DNA of 64,000 nt, from assembly GCF_037975245.1 (NCBI RefSeq), contig NC_092581.1:10113303-10177302 (forward strand). The letters are read 5' to 3'. Under the pieces are notes generated by a model. That model saw only the letters and a program-made list of their open reading frames with translations. It was not told the DNA's origin and searched no databases. Source of the stretch: Apostichopus japonicus. Lineage: Eukaryota > Echinodermata > Holothuroidea > Aspidochirotida > Stichopodidae. Below are positions 11,235-26,200 of the stretch, piece by piece. The translations under genes were made by a program, and so were the position numbers. Numbering within the stretch: the first letter of the stretch is position 1; each line of letters starts with the position of its first letter.

Positions 11235-14200
11235 TTATAAACATATATGTATTGGCTACTCAAGTAATGAGCTTTATTGATTGATATGAGATTGAAACAG
11301 TATCAAAACCTGTATCAAAATCAAGTCAAAATGGTGCTTTAATTGAAGACTGGGTTTTTGCATGACGTTTCCTGTTCTGGGCTCCATTCCAGCATTTCTG
11401 TTTGCCAGTATTTGGTTTAGTATTGAGAATCCAAGGTCTATACCGGATTCATTGAATCCAAAGTTCACAGAGGGTACTAAGCATTCCAAACATTGGACCG
11501 CTTTTTCCGTTGGCATATTGTCATGAAGATGTGGTGAGGTGAACAAAGGGGTTGCGGTGAAAAGTAAATACAAGTATATAGGTCCTCGTAGCTTCAAGAA
11601 GCGATAATCAAATACTCTTGAACAGCTTGCTAGATCCAGTTTGAATATTTAGTGTAACTAGCTTAGGTAGCGTTAACCAATAGAAAAACAAACCTCTACA
11701 GGGTACATTATAAGCTTATTGTGATCACCTTGGCTATATAGGTTCACCATATCTTCTGTTGCAATTACATGCAGCCATGCAATGTATCGGGCCCGTCCGG
11801 CTTCAAAATGACTGCAAATAAAGGAACTCTAAACAAAGTGTAGTCTGTTTTACAAACCAATTTCTGCTCTAACATTAATGTTGATGAAAGCTTCGTGAAG
11901 TAACCTCCCGTCAACTGTTCGTTACAATAATATATCTTTCTATTCAAATTAGGCGAATTTTGAATATATAAAGAGGGGGGGGGGGGTGCTAGTTTTCTCT
12001 TCCTTCTGCTTGGATTTCAGGGATGATATTGAAATAAAAAGACAACAATCGCGAGGGAAATGACGAAGAAGACCGGAATTTCTGCCATTGGCGTTTACTC
12101 AAGGGCGTAGGAACCGGGTCGCGAAGTATCATTCCGCCCCCCACCCCCGCTTCGCAAGACAGAAAACCCCTTTTTCATTTCCAAATGAGAAAAAAATCTC
12201 ATTTGGAGCACCGAATTGCATCTAAGGCCAGGTGAAAATGCAAAATAATATATACAAAATGGAGTGGGTGGGTTGAAGTGTGCTATATTGCACCAAATTG
12301 CATCTGAGGCTACCTGGAAATGCAAAAAAAATCAAAAGGGGTAGGGGACACCCCCTCCCCTTAAACCCCCAGGCCCCCCACTCAAAAGTACTTTCCTACG
12401 CCACTGCGTTTACTGCTTTATTAACACTAACACTATACGGCGTATAACGATGCCCTGTATAACGTTTTCCAGGAAGATTGTTCTCGGATGATCTGGAACT
12501 TCACATCTTGGATCAGTCTCAAATCTCCAATGAGTTGCCCTCACACTAACCCTTAGTCTGGACTGACATGCTACTGACCCCAACTGAAACCTTATATATA
12601 CTGCATCCTCTGAGCCTCACACATGTTAGCAGTAGCCTAATTTTCCATACGTTACCTGTGCCATACGTTAGCTGTGCTGTTCCAAAATTGGTTATAGCCC
12701 TAAGTTAGCCGTTTGGCAAACTGCCATGTGTTAGTATGGACTAAATCCCATATGTTAGCCTGTAATATATTATCCCGTATATATTATGTTAGCATGTACA
12801 AAATCTCCTATGTTCGACCGGACAAACAGTGAGCATCGCCAGATGCTATAACAACAACATTGGCATTGATTATATCTAATTCGCTGGGGTACCACTTCGT
12901 TACAATATTATTCAATGTGGTTCAGTTGTTTACTCAAGTTAGAGGTCATATATCAATAACATATATCAACCTATCAGATTGCAAAGGTGGGGGAGTGGGG
13001 GGATTCAACCCCCCCCCCCGCCCCGAGACTGATTTATAGGTACATAGGAGTTGAACATTTATGGAAGGGCCAGAGGCGAATGAAGGATTTTATAAAGGTG
13101 AGATGTGACTATGGGGTTATTGACGCTGACTTCAGCGGAGGGGGGGGGGTGGAGGGGTGGGGTGGGGTGTGAGTCTGGAATTCTCTACCAGAAAAGACTT
13201 AGATGTCAAATTGTGCATTCTGAGGCGTACGTACTGTCAACTTAGGCCTGTAACTATTATCTTTGAAACACAAGGTATTACAACCGTAAAGCAGTGGTCT
13301 AATTCTTCCCCGACTGAACCATTCCACCCCAATCGACGATGGGAGGTGGGGCAAGGGGGGGGGTGGCAGGGAGTCCCTGCATTCTGTTATATCAAATGAA
13401 AGGTGATTGGGGGGGGGGGGAATGGATCATATAGTATTTGGTTTTTCTACCTTTGGTTCACTTTTAGAGTACACCTTATATCTGTGATCAATAGCCAATA
13501 GTACGATAAATATATAAATAGTTCTTTAATCCTTCCAATTAATCCATCAAACGTGGTACTGACCGTCTGAACTAAGTAGAGATTTGTGAGGTCATTCTAT
13601 TCGGATGAACCAACTGGTACAATAAATTTGACATATAGGCCTATAATTAGGAAAACGCACACGTACCAAATACTATATACATATAACCACAAAAGTTGAT
13701 ATCTTCGTGTTCATTTAATAATGACCAATGCAAGTGGCCCAAAAGTAAAAAACAAAAGAAGAAAAACCGGGGGGGGGGGGGGTGGGGAATTACGAAAAAC
13801 ATTAAGTGACCCCTTTTCCCCCTGGAATTTTCATCTCCACATAGAACAGTACGCATTTGCCACTTAAATGTTACTAGTGCATATATCAGAACAGCTAAAA
13901 AAGCCGGTATAAACGCATCGAAGTTTAATTCGATCACTTCCCTAAATAATTATGATTTCTTTAGTCAGCGATAATCAAGACAAAAGGTGTTGTCTTCTGG
14001 ATTTCATACATGAAGTTAATTTCTTATTCAGCTGCCAGCATTGGGTCGTTTGTAGTCCCTCTTGGCCGAAGCCTCTCTTAAATAACAGAAATGTGTGTAA
14101 CAAGGAAGTGTTCAAGTCAAGAGAGAATTTCTGTTTTGATCACATTAAAAACCTTGTTATTGATACCTTTCAGAGATCTTAAAACCCTCATTGTTGAATA

Positions 14201-17200
14201 ATATCGTTCTTCACACTCTACAGGTTGGTAGAAAAAGGTGACAGCCATTGCAAGCGATGAAAACAAATAAATAACGGGTAGTTCAAAAACTCGTGCAAAG
14301 AAGATTACTTCGCTTTCTTTGCAACCGTATACTTGAACTTAACACCCTGACCATGACACAATTAAATTCTTTTTGAAACGTTTTCGTGTTGAACTTATCC
14401 CCTGAGTCAGTTCCTTCCAAAAAGAAAAGAAGGAAACAAAAAAATCGAAGCGAAGCGAAAAAAAATTGACTGTTGTTGGGAGCAGCATGGAGGAAGGTGG
14501 GAATAGAAACCTGGCTTGTGAAAAGTTCCTATTGTTTCCATCGTAACAATATTGTATTGAAGATGATAACTATACTGGCCTACTTTTTTACAGATTGTTA
14601 AAGAAATAGCAATGGTCAACCAACCGAAATGGTAGTTTTCTTTCGTGCAGGAAGAATTTCTTTCAGCGAAGGCGGTCGAGGATTTGAACTCGTCATCGCA
14701 TGCACACGATTTTTGTTCGAGATTTATATGAAGGAAGTCGTTAGTAAGGGAAACAAAAGACATAAAGAGGGGGGGGGGGGTTGGGCGGGGGAGAAGAAGA
14801 AAAGGAATATTTAATGGTGCAGTGCTAAACACAGGCATATTGCCACAATGAAAAGATGCGATCATGTTGTTCAAAGAGACATGATAAAGTTCAACAGGCT
14901 TGACCTCTGTCGAGATCAAGTTCGGACCTGGGGGAATGATTTTGTTGACAGGTTTTCTTGCTCTTTTTCTTTATCCCATCATTTTTTTCCCCGGGCCTAG
15001 TTTCCCTTACCTTTTCAGTAGCCACGAACCCGCCTGCTGTATAGTCCCCCTGACCCCGATCGAACCATGTATATAGAGATGGAAGGAAATTTTGTATGGA
15101 TATATCCGTGGTCTACGATCCCTCCACTTTAAGTTAATTAGGCTTTGACGAGAGGGGGTGGAGGCGGGCGGGATGGGGGGGGGGGGAGGGGGAGTTGGGT
15201 GGGGAGATAGGGGTTACAGTATCACGGCCTGGGGTCAATCAGGGGATTCGGAAAAATATGGGATGAAAATGGTTTCTTGCTTTTTTTCCACTTTCATAGC
15301 ATACTTTAGGAAATATGAAGACTTCAAAAAGTGGACAGTTGACATTTTCCAGGGGTCCGACCTTCCTCTCGTATAGCCACTGAGTTTCATCACTGTCTTC
15401 TCCTTTAGCAAGGAAAACAAAAAGCGCATTGTCTTAATTTGTTATGGTCAAGACTGTGACGTCAGTCGTGTCTCCTGTTTTACTTTAATGCACATCTTGC
15501 TTTTTAAAGCTGTTTATGTACTACTATAATAACATGGCATTTTAAACGAAAAATATATTGATTAATTCCTGAAGATTCAACAGATAAAGTGACCACGTAT
15601 TGAATCATTCCCCAGACCTCCCTTCTGCTAGTTTTCACAATAAAACAAAAAATCGTTCAATTTTTGGCTTCCGGCCTTGATCCGTAGTCAGGTTTGACGA
15701 GATAGTGGGGTGGGGGGGGGGTGGTTGGGAGGAGTGGTTGGGGTGGGGTTGGGGAACAGTCCTAGGGCCTAGGGTCAATTAGCGGGTATTAGTGTACTTA
15801 TTGTGTAGTAGGTGTAGGTAGGGTGGGGTGATGGGAGGGGAGGGTGGCGGGAGGGGAGGGTGGCATAACCGTCCCCTCGCTTGGACGCCAAACAATGCCC
15901 ATATAGAAACGACTTGGTGCATCATTTTTTATTTATGTTTCATAATGAAAAGTAAATGTTATTATAGGGTTTGCATGCTAAATGGTAGCTGGTATGTTGT
16001 AAGCCCATTCGGGTAGGGAGTCTGGTTTGGAGCGACATCTGACAAATTGTACATCGCCTATAGATTAGTAAACATTCCTGTCTCAGAGCGGGGCCGTTTT
16101 CTAAATCATGTTGGTAAACTAGCGACAGGCGTTAGCCGCCCACCTGTGTAGTCATGTTATGTTATTTTGCTTTCTTTCGCCTCAAAGCGTAGAAACTAAG
16201 CCGAAGACGAAGTCCCGGATATCTCACTGTGACATTTCATAAATGAAAAGAAAAGGAAGGTTAAAACATAAGAAATATGATATCGGATTTATATAGCCAT
16301 GTGATACCACAGTCCGTCTGCCACATAGCAGCATTTGTTTCCCGGGGTTGTTTCCCAGAGTTCAAATGCTTTGATCCTACAACATACGTTAAGTCAAAAG
16401 GTCTTGCAACAGATGTACCGCCCGAATAATAATAATAAGAAAACGCAACGTCACACTATATATAGGCAACCCAAGGAATCTCAGCTAGTTCTGTCATTGG
16501 TCTCTTTATTTATCAGGTGAAAAAAACAAAATTAGGTTTGATTCATCCGCACGGCAGGACGGCCAAAATTTATGGTATGACAAACGTCAGATCCAAAATA
16601 TGATATTGTGTAATGATTGTGTAATTATTATGTATGATTTTAAAAACCTCAAACTGTAGGGACTGAATGTTTTTTTTCTCAAAATGTAAAAACAATTCAG
16701 TCGCTAACTAATTAAAAAAAAATTAAGAAATAGTGTATAGAAATATTTTCTTCAAATTATGTTTGACCATGACAGACAGTCGATCTTGCTTTTAGTGTGT
16801 TGTGATGACTTAAATTAAAATTTTATCAGTTAAGATAAAAAAAAAAATCACATTGTTTTCTCGACTTTGAATTTCTTTCACAGAGGTATGAAGAATATAC
16901 ATATTCATTAATACAATGCTGTATACGTACATGTACAGAATTGAAGTACACGCCTCGAACTGACCTCATGACCTTTGACATATATGCTCTCAGCATGTAT
17001 TCTATCAATTCATTCAAAGGGTAATAACAGCCGTTTTGTTTAAGCTAGTTTGTTATTTTTGGCATCTATAGATTAAACAAAGAATTGATCGTTGGCGTTT
17101 TACATTCATTAATGCAATGTAAACTGTCACAGAAACGAGATCCCACATGGTTTCGAGGGTTGTTGCCATTTTACCATAGTGGTATTCGCGTAATGTCGAA

Positions 17201-20200
17201 CTGAGGCTTGTGTTTTTGGGTATTCGACCTTTGACCCACGACGTCATACCTCACAAAGTCACTACATCCCATACCTAGGCCCATGCACACACACCTGTTC
17301 GAAGTTCATCGAACGAACGGTTAGGAGACGTTAGTGGGACACTTTTTCTCACTAATATGGCATAGTTTGACCTTTGACTGGCATAGTTTGACCTTTGACC
17401 TGCACTGATCAAGTTACGCGTGTCGTTTTACATTAGTTGATGTCCTGTAAACGTGGGGGGGGGGGGCGTGGGTTCTGCCATTTTCTTATTTTGCAAGCAC
17501 GAGGTTTGCAAAAATGCTGTTTTGAGTTATATGACCTCTGACCTTGGAACATATGACGTCACTGCGTCTTATGCCCAGATATTTGGATACACAGTGCACA
17601 ACCACCAATTTTGAGGTCCACCGGTTTACGGTTTGCAAGTAGTTTGCGAAACGCCTTTGCGCACTAAATCCACGTGACCTTTGACGAGTTTCTTTTTGAC
17701 AACACCTTTTGTGCACACAAATACAAACATATACTTACTCACGCACAACGTGTATTTCTACCCCCACCTCTATAAAAACTCCACCAGTCATAATTATGAG
17801 ACATAGATGGAACTAGATAGAAAAAGGTCCAGCCATTTATTTCCATCAAATTGCTTAATCTTCAAATCGGGCCCTGAAAAACAGATCATTTTGGAGTCTG
17901 TTAGCTTCTTGAATTGGTAACTTTAATGTTGATTATGATGATGGATTTTAATTTTTCATTTTTGACGAATCACCTTAGGGAACGTCATCACTCTGGTTGT
18001 CCTTGTTTTGTACATTTTAAAGCAAATACATTTTGAAGTTATTACATGTTGATATTTCGCTGGATATTTTGGCAATTGTGTAGAAAACTAACACAGCCTA
18101 TATATTATATATGACCTTGTACAGAACTTAAATATTGACCCAATATCCTGCCGAACTTACCGTACGTCCGTATTTGTCAAAATGTTGTTGTAATTAACAA
18201 ATATGCCGGAGTAAAAAGAAAAAAAACCAGTCCCAAAACACTCTATGCACTTTACCACGTACTCTGATATATGGTATATATAGTGTGAGTATATATATTG
18301 GTTCAATAGCCCATCATTTCTTTACTCTGGTCCTGAGGAGGGGGGGGGGGGGAGGGTGTGTGTTAGTGAAGAAATTTTAAAAATAAAGTATCACAGCATG
18401 CATAAATTAATTGCAACTGAATTTTGCAATAATGCTAACTTGTCAAAATCAGTATTTGTTCCCAAATACACATTAGTGCATTTTCTATTTGTTACAAAGA
18501 TATAGCATCTACTCCAACAGGTCCATAGCCTGATAACGGATGGGGTTGGCGGGGGGGGGGGGTGGCCAGTTTGCAAAAACCGTAAAATATAAGGAATGTA
18601 GACACGAGGGTAATTTATCTGATTCTTACGGCATCACAGCAAATTTGCTTAAAGTAGAACGATAGTGACAGAAAAAAATCTCTCATTTTCATATATAATG
18701 TACTTTATATGTTACCAAGCAACATGTTTGTTAATTTTCCAAATAGCACACCGGAAAGTTATAAAAAAGGGAATTAAAACATCGTTTTTTCGTCTCCGTA
18801 ATTTAGGAATTTGCAAACACTGCAACGACCTTGAACAGGCCTCATGTCAGTGAATGACGTCACTGTGATGATCTTTTCTGTTGTGAACTGTTCAGTACGG
18901 AGCTGTGCGTGCATTTCGTGTCAGCATAACTGTTATTTTCCGGCGTTATGTTCAAGACATAAATAGATAATGAATATCATGGTGTTTCTTGATTTCTTCA
19001 CCACGTGTTTACAAGTTTTTTTTTACGAAATTTGCGGCGATTTCGCAACGATTTCCCAATATCTGAAGAGGTAACTCGCAAGCTGACCCAAAGTAACGTA
19101 AATCTCAAGATAACGTTTTTGGCGGGTTTTATACAGAGTGATGTATGAATGTGCTCACTTACCAGTCAAACTGGCACAATAACAATAGTGATGATAGTCT
19201 CAAACGTAGTTTAGTATAACATCCGAAAGAAAATCCAAAGTTCAAAACTAAGTAGATTCGCTTGTATGCACTAGGCCTACTGTAAAACATAAACGTGCCT
19301 TGTTCCGTGCGTCATTAAATCCAACAGAAAGGTTTCATTGAGCTTGAAATACAACCGCATTTGAACTCAATCGAGTAGTTAGTCTAGCTCAAACAATTTT
19401 CTCACTACATGCAATGCCTATTGCGTTTATTCACATGCATGCCTCGTGGTTTGGGCTTCAGGAGGAATCGTATTCTAGCCCAACTTCACGTAGGTCCGCA
19501 AACGGTACTTTCACACTGTGCAAACATAAGTGACAGTGTGCGCTACCGTAAGTAATACACGATGTTTTGTTTCGCTCGAGCATACACACATTTCCTACAC
19601 TGCAAAAACTCCGGTGTTGAATTTAACACCGACGGTGTTGAATTTGATTCTCCGGCGGTGTACATATATGACCACACCGTGGGTGTTAAATTAACACCGG
19701 TCTTGGAGTACTTTTCCAACTGAGTTAATAAGACACTTTTATAACATTATTAATCCTGCAATAACCTCGTTTATTATGTTATTTTTCGAAATATATTACT
19801 ATAGCCACCATAATTGAATGGATCGCATCTAATTTGCATATCAACAGCCAAACTTACAGTCATCAATAATTAGGCAACTCGTGTTGAAAATATCCTATGC
19901 CAGGTCAGCTTTGGGAGTTATTGTTGTGTTTTGGTACAATTTAGCCTACAATGAGATACTAGAAACAATCGATCAATTTCCATAAATTGGTACAACCCGA
20001 TTACGTAGGCCTGATGAAATCGATACTGCTTGGTGTTAATTTAACACCGACTTTAACACCGAGATTTGAACACCTAGAATTTCAACACCAAAATTTACAA
20101 CACCAATTTTTTAACACCCCATTATTCCAAAATATTCTGTCTGGTGTTAATTTAACACTCAATTTAACACCGTAATTTTAACACCGATATTTTAACACCG

Positions 20201-23200
20201 CAGTTTTTGCAGTGTATTCGTATTACATTTAAAGTGGTTTGGAGGGTATGAACACATCTCTGCCCAAAAAACTCTGCCTAAGCGACGTCCATGCCCCAAT
20301 TGAAATTGCACGTGGATTCTCTCCTCACATAGTCAATAGGTTGTTCACGTCTGACATGTCTTCCAGTTCCAACACTTACTGTTGCATTTATCGGGATATA
20401 TATAAATAATGCGGCATAAAAGCATCAATCTTTCAAACTTTTTTTACTTTAGTGACCTTGCCATACGCAAATTTCAATTGGTCCCGAGATGGCTCTATGA
20501 CCGATTATTCCGTAATTTACATTGGGGCAGTCGGCTTCACTAAAACGACAAGAAAAAGCAGGAACAATAACACCTTATTAAAATTAGACCGTTAAATGTC
20601 TCACGCAGTGTATCAAATCTCTCTGGTTTAGGTTGTTTGTCGAGTCCAATATAGAGTAGGTTGCAACTAAACTTACACACTAAGTGCACACTGCTGAAGT
20701 ACACTACGCCGAGCTCACTTTGTTATCATCATAATGACGTCACATGTCACTGTAGATCACGTGATCATCATATCGCTGTTGGCGAAAAGCCCAATTTTTG
20801 TTTAAAATATCAACGAGTTTAGGATTTTTTTTTAAGCCTTTCCCAACATCGGATTGACTTGAATTTTCACATGTGTAATATGGAAACCAACTAGAATACT
20901 ATTGAATAAAATCGTATTTTTTCGTCGATGCTGAAAAATCACTATCGTTCATCTTTAACATCGAAACAGTGGCTTTGTGAGCCAGGTCTCAATCAGGGCA
21001 ATTAAAAAATGCCCCCATCCACCCCACCCCACCCGCCCTTCTTGAAGTCTTCACTTTGCCTTCAGCATATTATGACAATGTGATAAAAGTATTAATTCTC
21101 GCACATTTCTCAGGCCCCCCTTCATGACCCCGGGACCCTGGAGTGTATCCCCTGATTTCTCTCTCCCTCCCTCCCTCCCTTCCTCCCTTCCTCCCTTCCT
21201 CCCCCTCCCCTGTCAGACCTACACTGAAATCATTATCTATATCCTGTGCAGAATGCCAGGCTGTGAGCGAGGACCTGTTTTTTTACTAAGGTGCATGTGC
21301 ATTTATATGTGTTCGCTTTCTCAATTGGTGTCCTTGAGACATAACCATACAACGCCGGACTCACTTCCAATTACGAATTTTTGCGTGTATAACTTTCGTG
21401 AGTTCAAAGGCCAAAAAAAAAAACAAAAAAAAAAAGAAGAAGAAAAATAAAATAAACGGTGAAAAATCTACCGCAGTATTTTCTTTCATGTGAAACTTCG
21501 TACGGCCGGAAGCCTAAAGTAGACAATGTGAAAATATGCGCTCCTCCGCACATTACTGTTTATTTAAGATAGGATAGCGGGTTTTATTTCCAAGATTCAA
21601 TAATATGGCATTTTTATCGCCATTCTTCGTAATGTAACAAACAACCACGGCTGGCATTTTGTCCCGATAGACCTACTTCAATGCTTTTTTTTTTTGGGCT
21701 GTTGAGTAAACCAACTTTTCTTGTGTATATATTTTTGGTGGCTCCACGAAACTTTGCCAATAGTTCACCATATCACATGAAACAATGTCGCGCATAAACT
21801 TCGCTTTACTTGCTTTGCAAGAAAAACAAATAAACTCATCGTTGAGAAATGTTCCTTGTTTCATCTATTGTGTAGGCCTAATTTGCTCATCATTATTTTG
21901 AATTTGTTGTACCCCCCCCCCCCACCCAATCTCATTTATATTCACATATGTAAAATTTTCAATACGAATTTTCTAAGTGAGTTTCATAGCTGGCAAAAAT
22001 TAGTGACATTTTTTCCCAGTTTAACTTAAGAATGAAATAATGTATATCAATATTATGATTTCTTATCAAATATACTTAGCTAAAACGAAAGATATCTGCA
22101 AAAGTTAAAAGTGTTAAACAGTGGTTTCCCCTGATCCCTCCCTCCACCCTTCCCTTTACGTATAGAACGGTAATGATTGTGCTCTACAATCTAGTAAGAA
22201 CATTAAAATATTAAACGAAATATGTTGTGTGCAGCTGGCGAAAGAAAATTTATAGTATGTCCAATGTCTACATATGTACCAACATTGATATGGTTCCCGA
22301 TTGAGTGCAAAATTTAGTCAAGAGACTGAAAACATATCTCCGAGAAGTTTGCCAAAATTTTAATTTTTTTAAATTATTTTATTCCTGAGTTTACCTTTAA
22401 GTGTAACTTGTATGCAAAAAAATATATATTTTCACAAATATCACAGCAAACCTGGCTGGGTTTCCTTTCCATAAATAACGCAAGCATTACTTTTTATTTC
22501 TTTACATTTTACCTGTTTTGTGGTTTACACTGATGGCCTTTGATTTTCCATAACGAGGCTTCTTTTCGCGTCCAATTTAGAAACTTAGATGGTGTCCGAG
22601 GCCGCCAATGAAACTTTGTATTTTTTTCGGGAAAACCCCGGGTCAGCTTATCTCACATATTGATTAAACCGTGTTTTATTTCATCTTGACAGAGTCGGTC
22701 GTTACTACACCTACTACACTGCGGTTGTCCTACTCGCTGTGTTCCCGTTGATCAACGCTTTCGCGCCATCCTTCTGGCTCTATGTTCTCTTTAGGTTCTT
22801 CATCGCGGCGGCAAACATGGGAACATTCCTCATAGCGTTTGTAATTGGTACGTCACAAACGGTTGGTTTTTTTATATGTTCTGTCAGCAAAATTATTATT
22901 ACCCCAGTGGGCATCACACCGTGTGTTGCATAAATATATATATATATATTAAATCGGAAAAACTATTTATGATTGAACAAAAATAAAAGCCCACCCACTT
23001 GATGGCAATAATATGAATTCTGAGGTATGAGATTTACAAAATACATAATACAGAACAAGAAATATGAAACTCCTCGGTCCAAATCCCGCCTGGAGAGCTT
23101 GTTCCGTTAGAGGTGAAGGCAGGCACTTAGTCAGTACAGAGCACAGGTGCTATGTTTCCTCCCCCCAACATTTACATACTACTTTGCCCCCCCTCCCCCC

Positions 23201-26200
23201 ACCATCCTGTCTGACGTGTACACAAATTTCACAAGTTATTGGACAACAGTATTGTGCCCCTCCTTAAATTGTTGGTGCCCCTCTGTTAAAGTTGTTGGTG
23301 ACCCTCTGGTGTTTCGTTTGTGTTTGGGTAGGCTACAACAACTTAATGTATCATATATAATACAAAGTGAAATCTCATATTCAAGAAAGTTATCACACTT
23401 ATGTTATTATTCCCGCTAACCACCCCCCACCCCACACCACCCCGACTATATATTCATCATAATTTATATTCCTTAAAAATACAATTTCAAAAAAGCATAA
23501 CGATATGACGGTATTTTGTATCATCCACGGTTTACTGGATGAGAATCCCAGAATCTTTCTAATTTTACCCTTCCATTTCTTGTACAGGTACCGAATTGGT
23601 GGGTCCTTCTAAACGAGTCACCGCCAACTGTATGATACAATGTACCTTTGCTGTTGGCTACATGCTACTGGCAGTGGTGGCATACTTTGTCAGGGACTGG
23701 CGTATCCTACAACTCACAATTGTTGCTCCAACCTTCCTGTTTATATTCACAATACCGTAAGATTTCACGCATACTCTCCTTAATCCAATTTTGTCCCTCC
23801 ACTGTTTATCTCCTACCTCTCCTCTTTCCCTGCTGGTTTCTTTCTTTCTCCTCTCCATCCCTTGTCTACTAATCCCCTTACATCTATCTCTTTGTGTTCA
23901 CCATGCTCATTAACCTGTCTGTATTCTGTGCGTGTTTTTGTCCCTTCTGTTACTGTTACTTGTCATCTAGCCTTTGAAGAAGATCCTACTAGGATCGAAA
24001 CGTTAGGCCAACTTACTTTTACACATTAATCCAATTTTAACAGATGCTAAACCTACATTATGGAAAGGAATGCGGGGAACACACGCTATGTTTTATTTTT
24101 CTTTCCTGTTTTAAGATTTGTTACAGAATCACCCCGGTGGCTCATTTCCAAACGACGATTCTCCGATGCTGCGAAAATTATCACAAAAGCTGCAAAGTTT
24201 AACAAAAAGGAGGATCGGTTACCGCCAAATTTTATTCAGGAAATCCAAAAATCTGAGGAACTTGTAAGTTGGTCTTTCGAACTTTGGGAATGGGTTGAAG
24301 AGTTTATCAATTGCACAATTTGATATCTAATGGTACATGGAGTGCAACCCCCTCGCCCTTCCTCCCCTTCCCCTCCCCTCCCCTCGCCCTCCCCTCCCCT
24401 ATCCCATTCATAGTTAGCGTATTATCTATGACCAAACTCGGCTACAACCAACATTGGGAGACAGGGTGATATCTCTGACAATCAATAGCATCGACATTAC
24501 ACTCATACCCTGATTGATTGTTCACTGGTACCAGGGAAATCCCACCCTTGTGGCACACAAGACCAACACTTGTGGCACTTGTGGCACACAATATAAATAT
24601 CTGCGTGTTTTACTTTGGTATGCAGCAAAGATAAGAATCTTTTTTTCTTGTTCTCCACAGGAACACGATTCCGCTTTAAAAACTGCAACATTCATTGACC
24701 TATTCAGAACTCCCAATCTACGGATATCTACACTGAATTGTATGTATAATTGGTAAGACAAATCTTTTAGTACTTTTAGTATAATAAGGGATGTGGTACT
24801 GTATGGTAAGGTGCGGTACCATATAGCATGATATGGTACGGCACTGTATGGTATAGTGAGGTGTGGTGTGATATGGTACGGTACTGTATGGTATGGTATG
24901 TTGAGGTGTGGTGCGGTACAGTATGGTATGGTATTATATGGTATGGTACTGTATGGTCTGATGAGGTGTGGTATGGTATGGTATGGTATGGTATGGTGCG
25001 GTGCGGTACGGTATGGTATGGCATGATATGGTACGGCACTGTATGGTATGTTGAGGTGTGGTGTGGTATGGTATGGTACGGTACAGTAATGGTATTATGG
25101 TATGGTATGATATGGTACTGTGGTATATATATATATATATATCCCATTACCACTATAGTTTTAACGACAGCAATGAGCAACTGGAACCGTAATTGTTTCA
25201 CAGAGGTCATTGTCAGTTTGCAAATCCACAGTATGGACAAGATATTGTATCGTCTGTACTAAATTATACTGTTAGTTTGTAGACCGAAATGTTTCACCGG
25301 ATATCCTGAAACTTGTTTTTTGACCTTGCCGAGATGCGCCTTTGTCAACTAAATTGATCTCCAAGCCATAGTCGCTTCCGGGATGTTAAAGTCATCAATA
25401 TGCACACGATTGCAATCACGTTTGGAAAGCCACGCCACTGTAGTAAAGTTGAATACTTAAAGAACATAAGAAAAAGGTCAGGTGTCACCCTGTTATATAT
25501 CCTGTATCTCAGATATAGCAAGCCACCTTTGCTATCACCTAGCTATAAATCTGAGATTATCTGGCCCTCACATTCATGATATATTATAATGTTATTACAT
25601 TATAGTTTACGTATGATATATGACTCCGATTAAGTCCATGTATGCATCATAGATTCAAAGATATCACTATATGTATGTCAACAACCACCGACACAAAATC
25701 AAATAAGAGAGGAAACCCTGGTATGGACTGGCATGGAATTCAAGGAGTGGTATGAGGGGAGAGGGGAGTGGGGGATGAGGGGTATTATACGGTGAGGGTC
25801 ATAACTGACGGACGGGATAAATGCCGTAGAACATTACAGTGGTGGATCAATAAAATAGCATTTTCAGGGTCAGTTAACACTTTTAAATGACATGGCATTT
25901 TGCAAATGAAACAGCGAACGTGAGCAGCGACGTTTCGCTCTTTTATTCGACATCATTGTGAAAATGAACTAATGGGCCGGTATTAAGGGATTTCCCGGTT
26001 CAAGTGTTATGGCAGAACAGCCAGACCAAATTTACTGCTTTTAATGCTTACCTCCCTCCCTTAATACCCTAACCCCCACCCTCAGCCCACCTAGTCGCAG
26101 CAGATACCGGTATTCTAGACTATGCAACAACAAAATCTACTAAGTCCCCTTTCCCCCCTCCCCCCTCCCCGGGCCGCCTACTCTTTTGTCAAACATTTTA

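Larger units (their letters stand above)
11053..22692 (+). other. SLC22 intron 2 (11.6 kb)
   Basis: The largest intron of the transporter gene, running from a GTAAGT donor to a TTGACAG acceptor. It contains a TA microsatellite, a hAT-type MITE, a TA-flanked MITE, several poly-G runs (for example near 13010, 13140, 13412, 13771, 14770, 15177, 17457, 18342 and 18552) and a polypyrimidine patch near 21160-21205. No nested gene is supported; the open frames inside are short and motif-free. Confidence 0.8.

Noticed and set aside
24776-25262. Tyr/Trp- or His/Tyr-rich open frames
   Set aside because: Translation of the GGTAT pentamer array; the same applies to 36422-36766 and 50678-51034.
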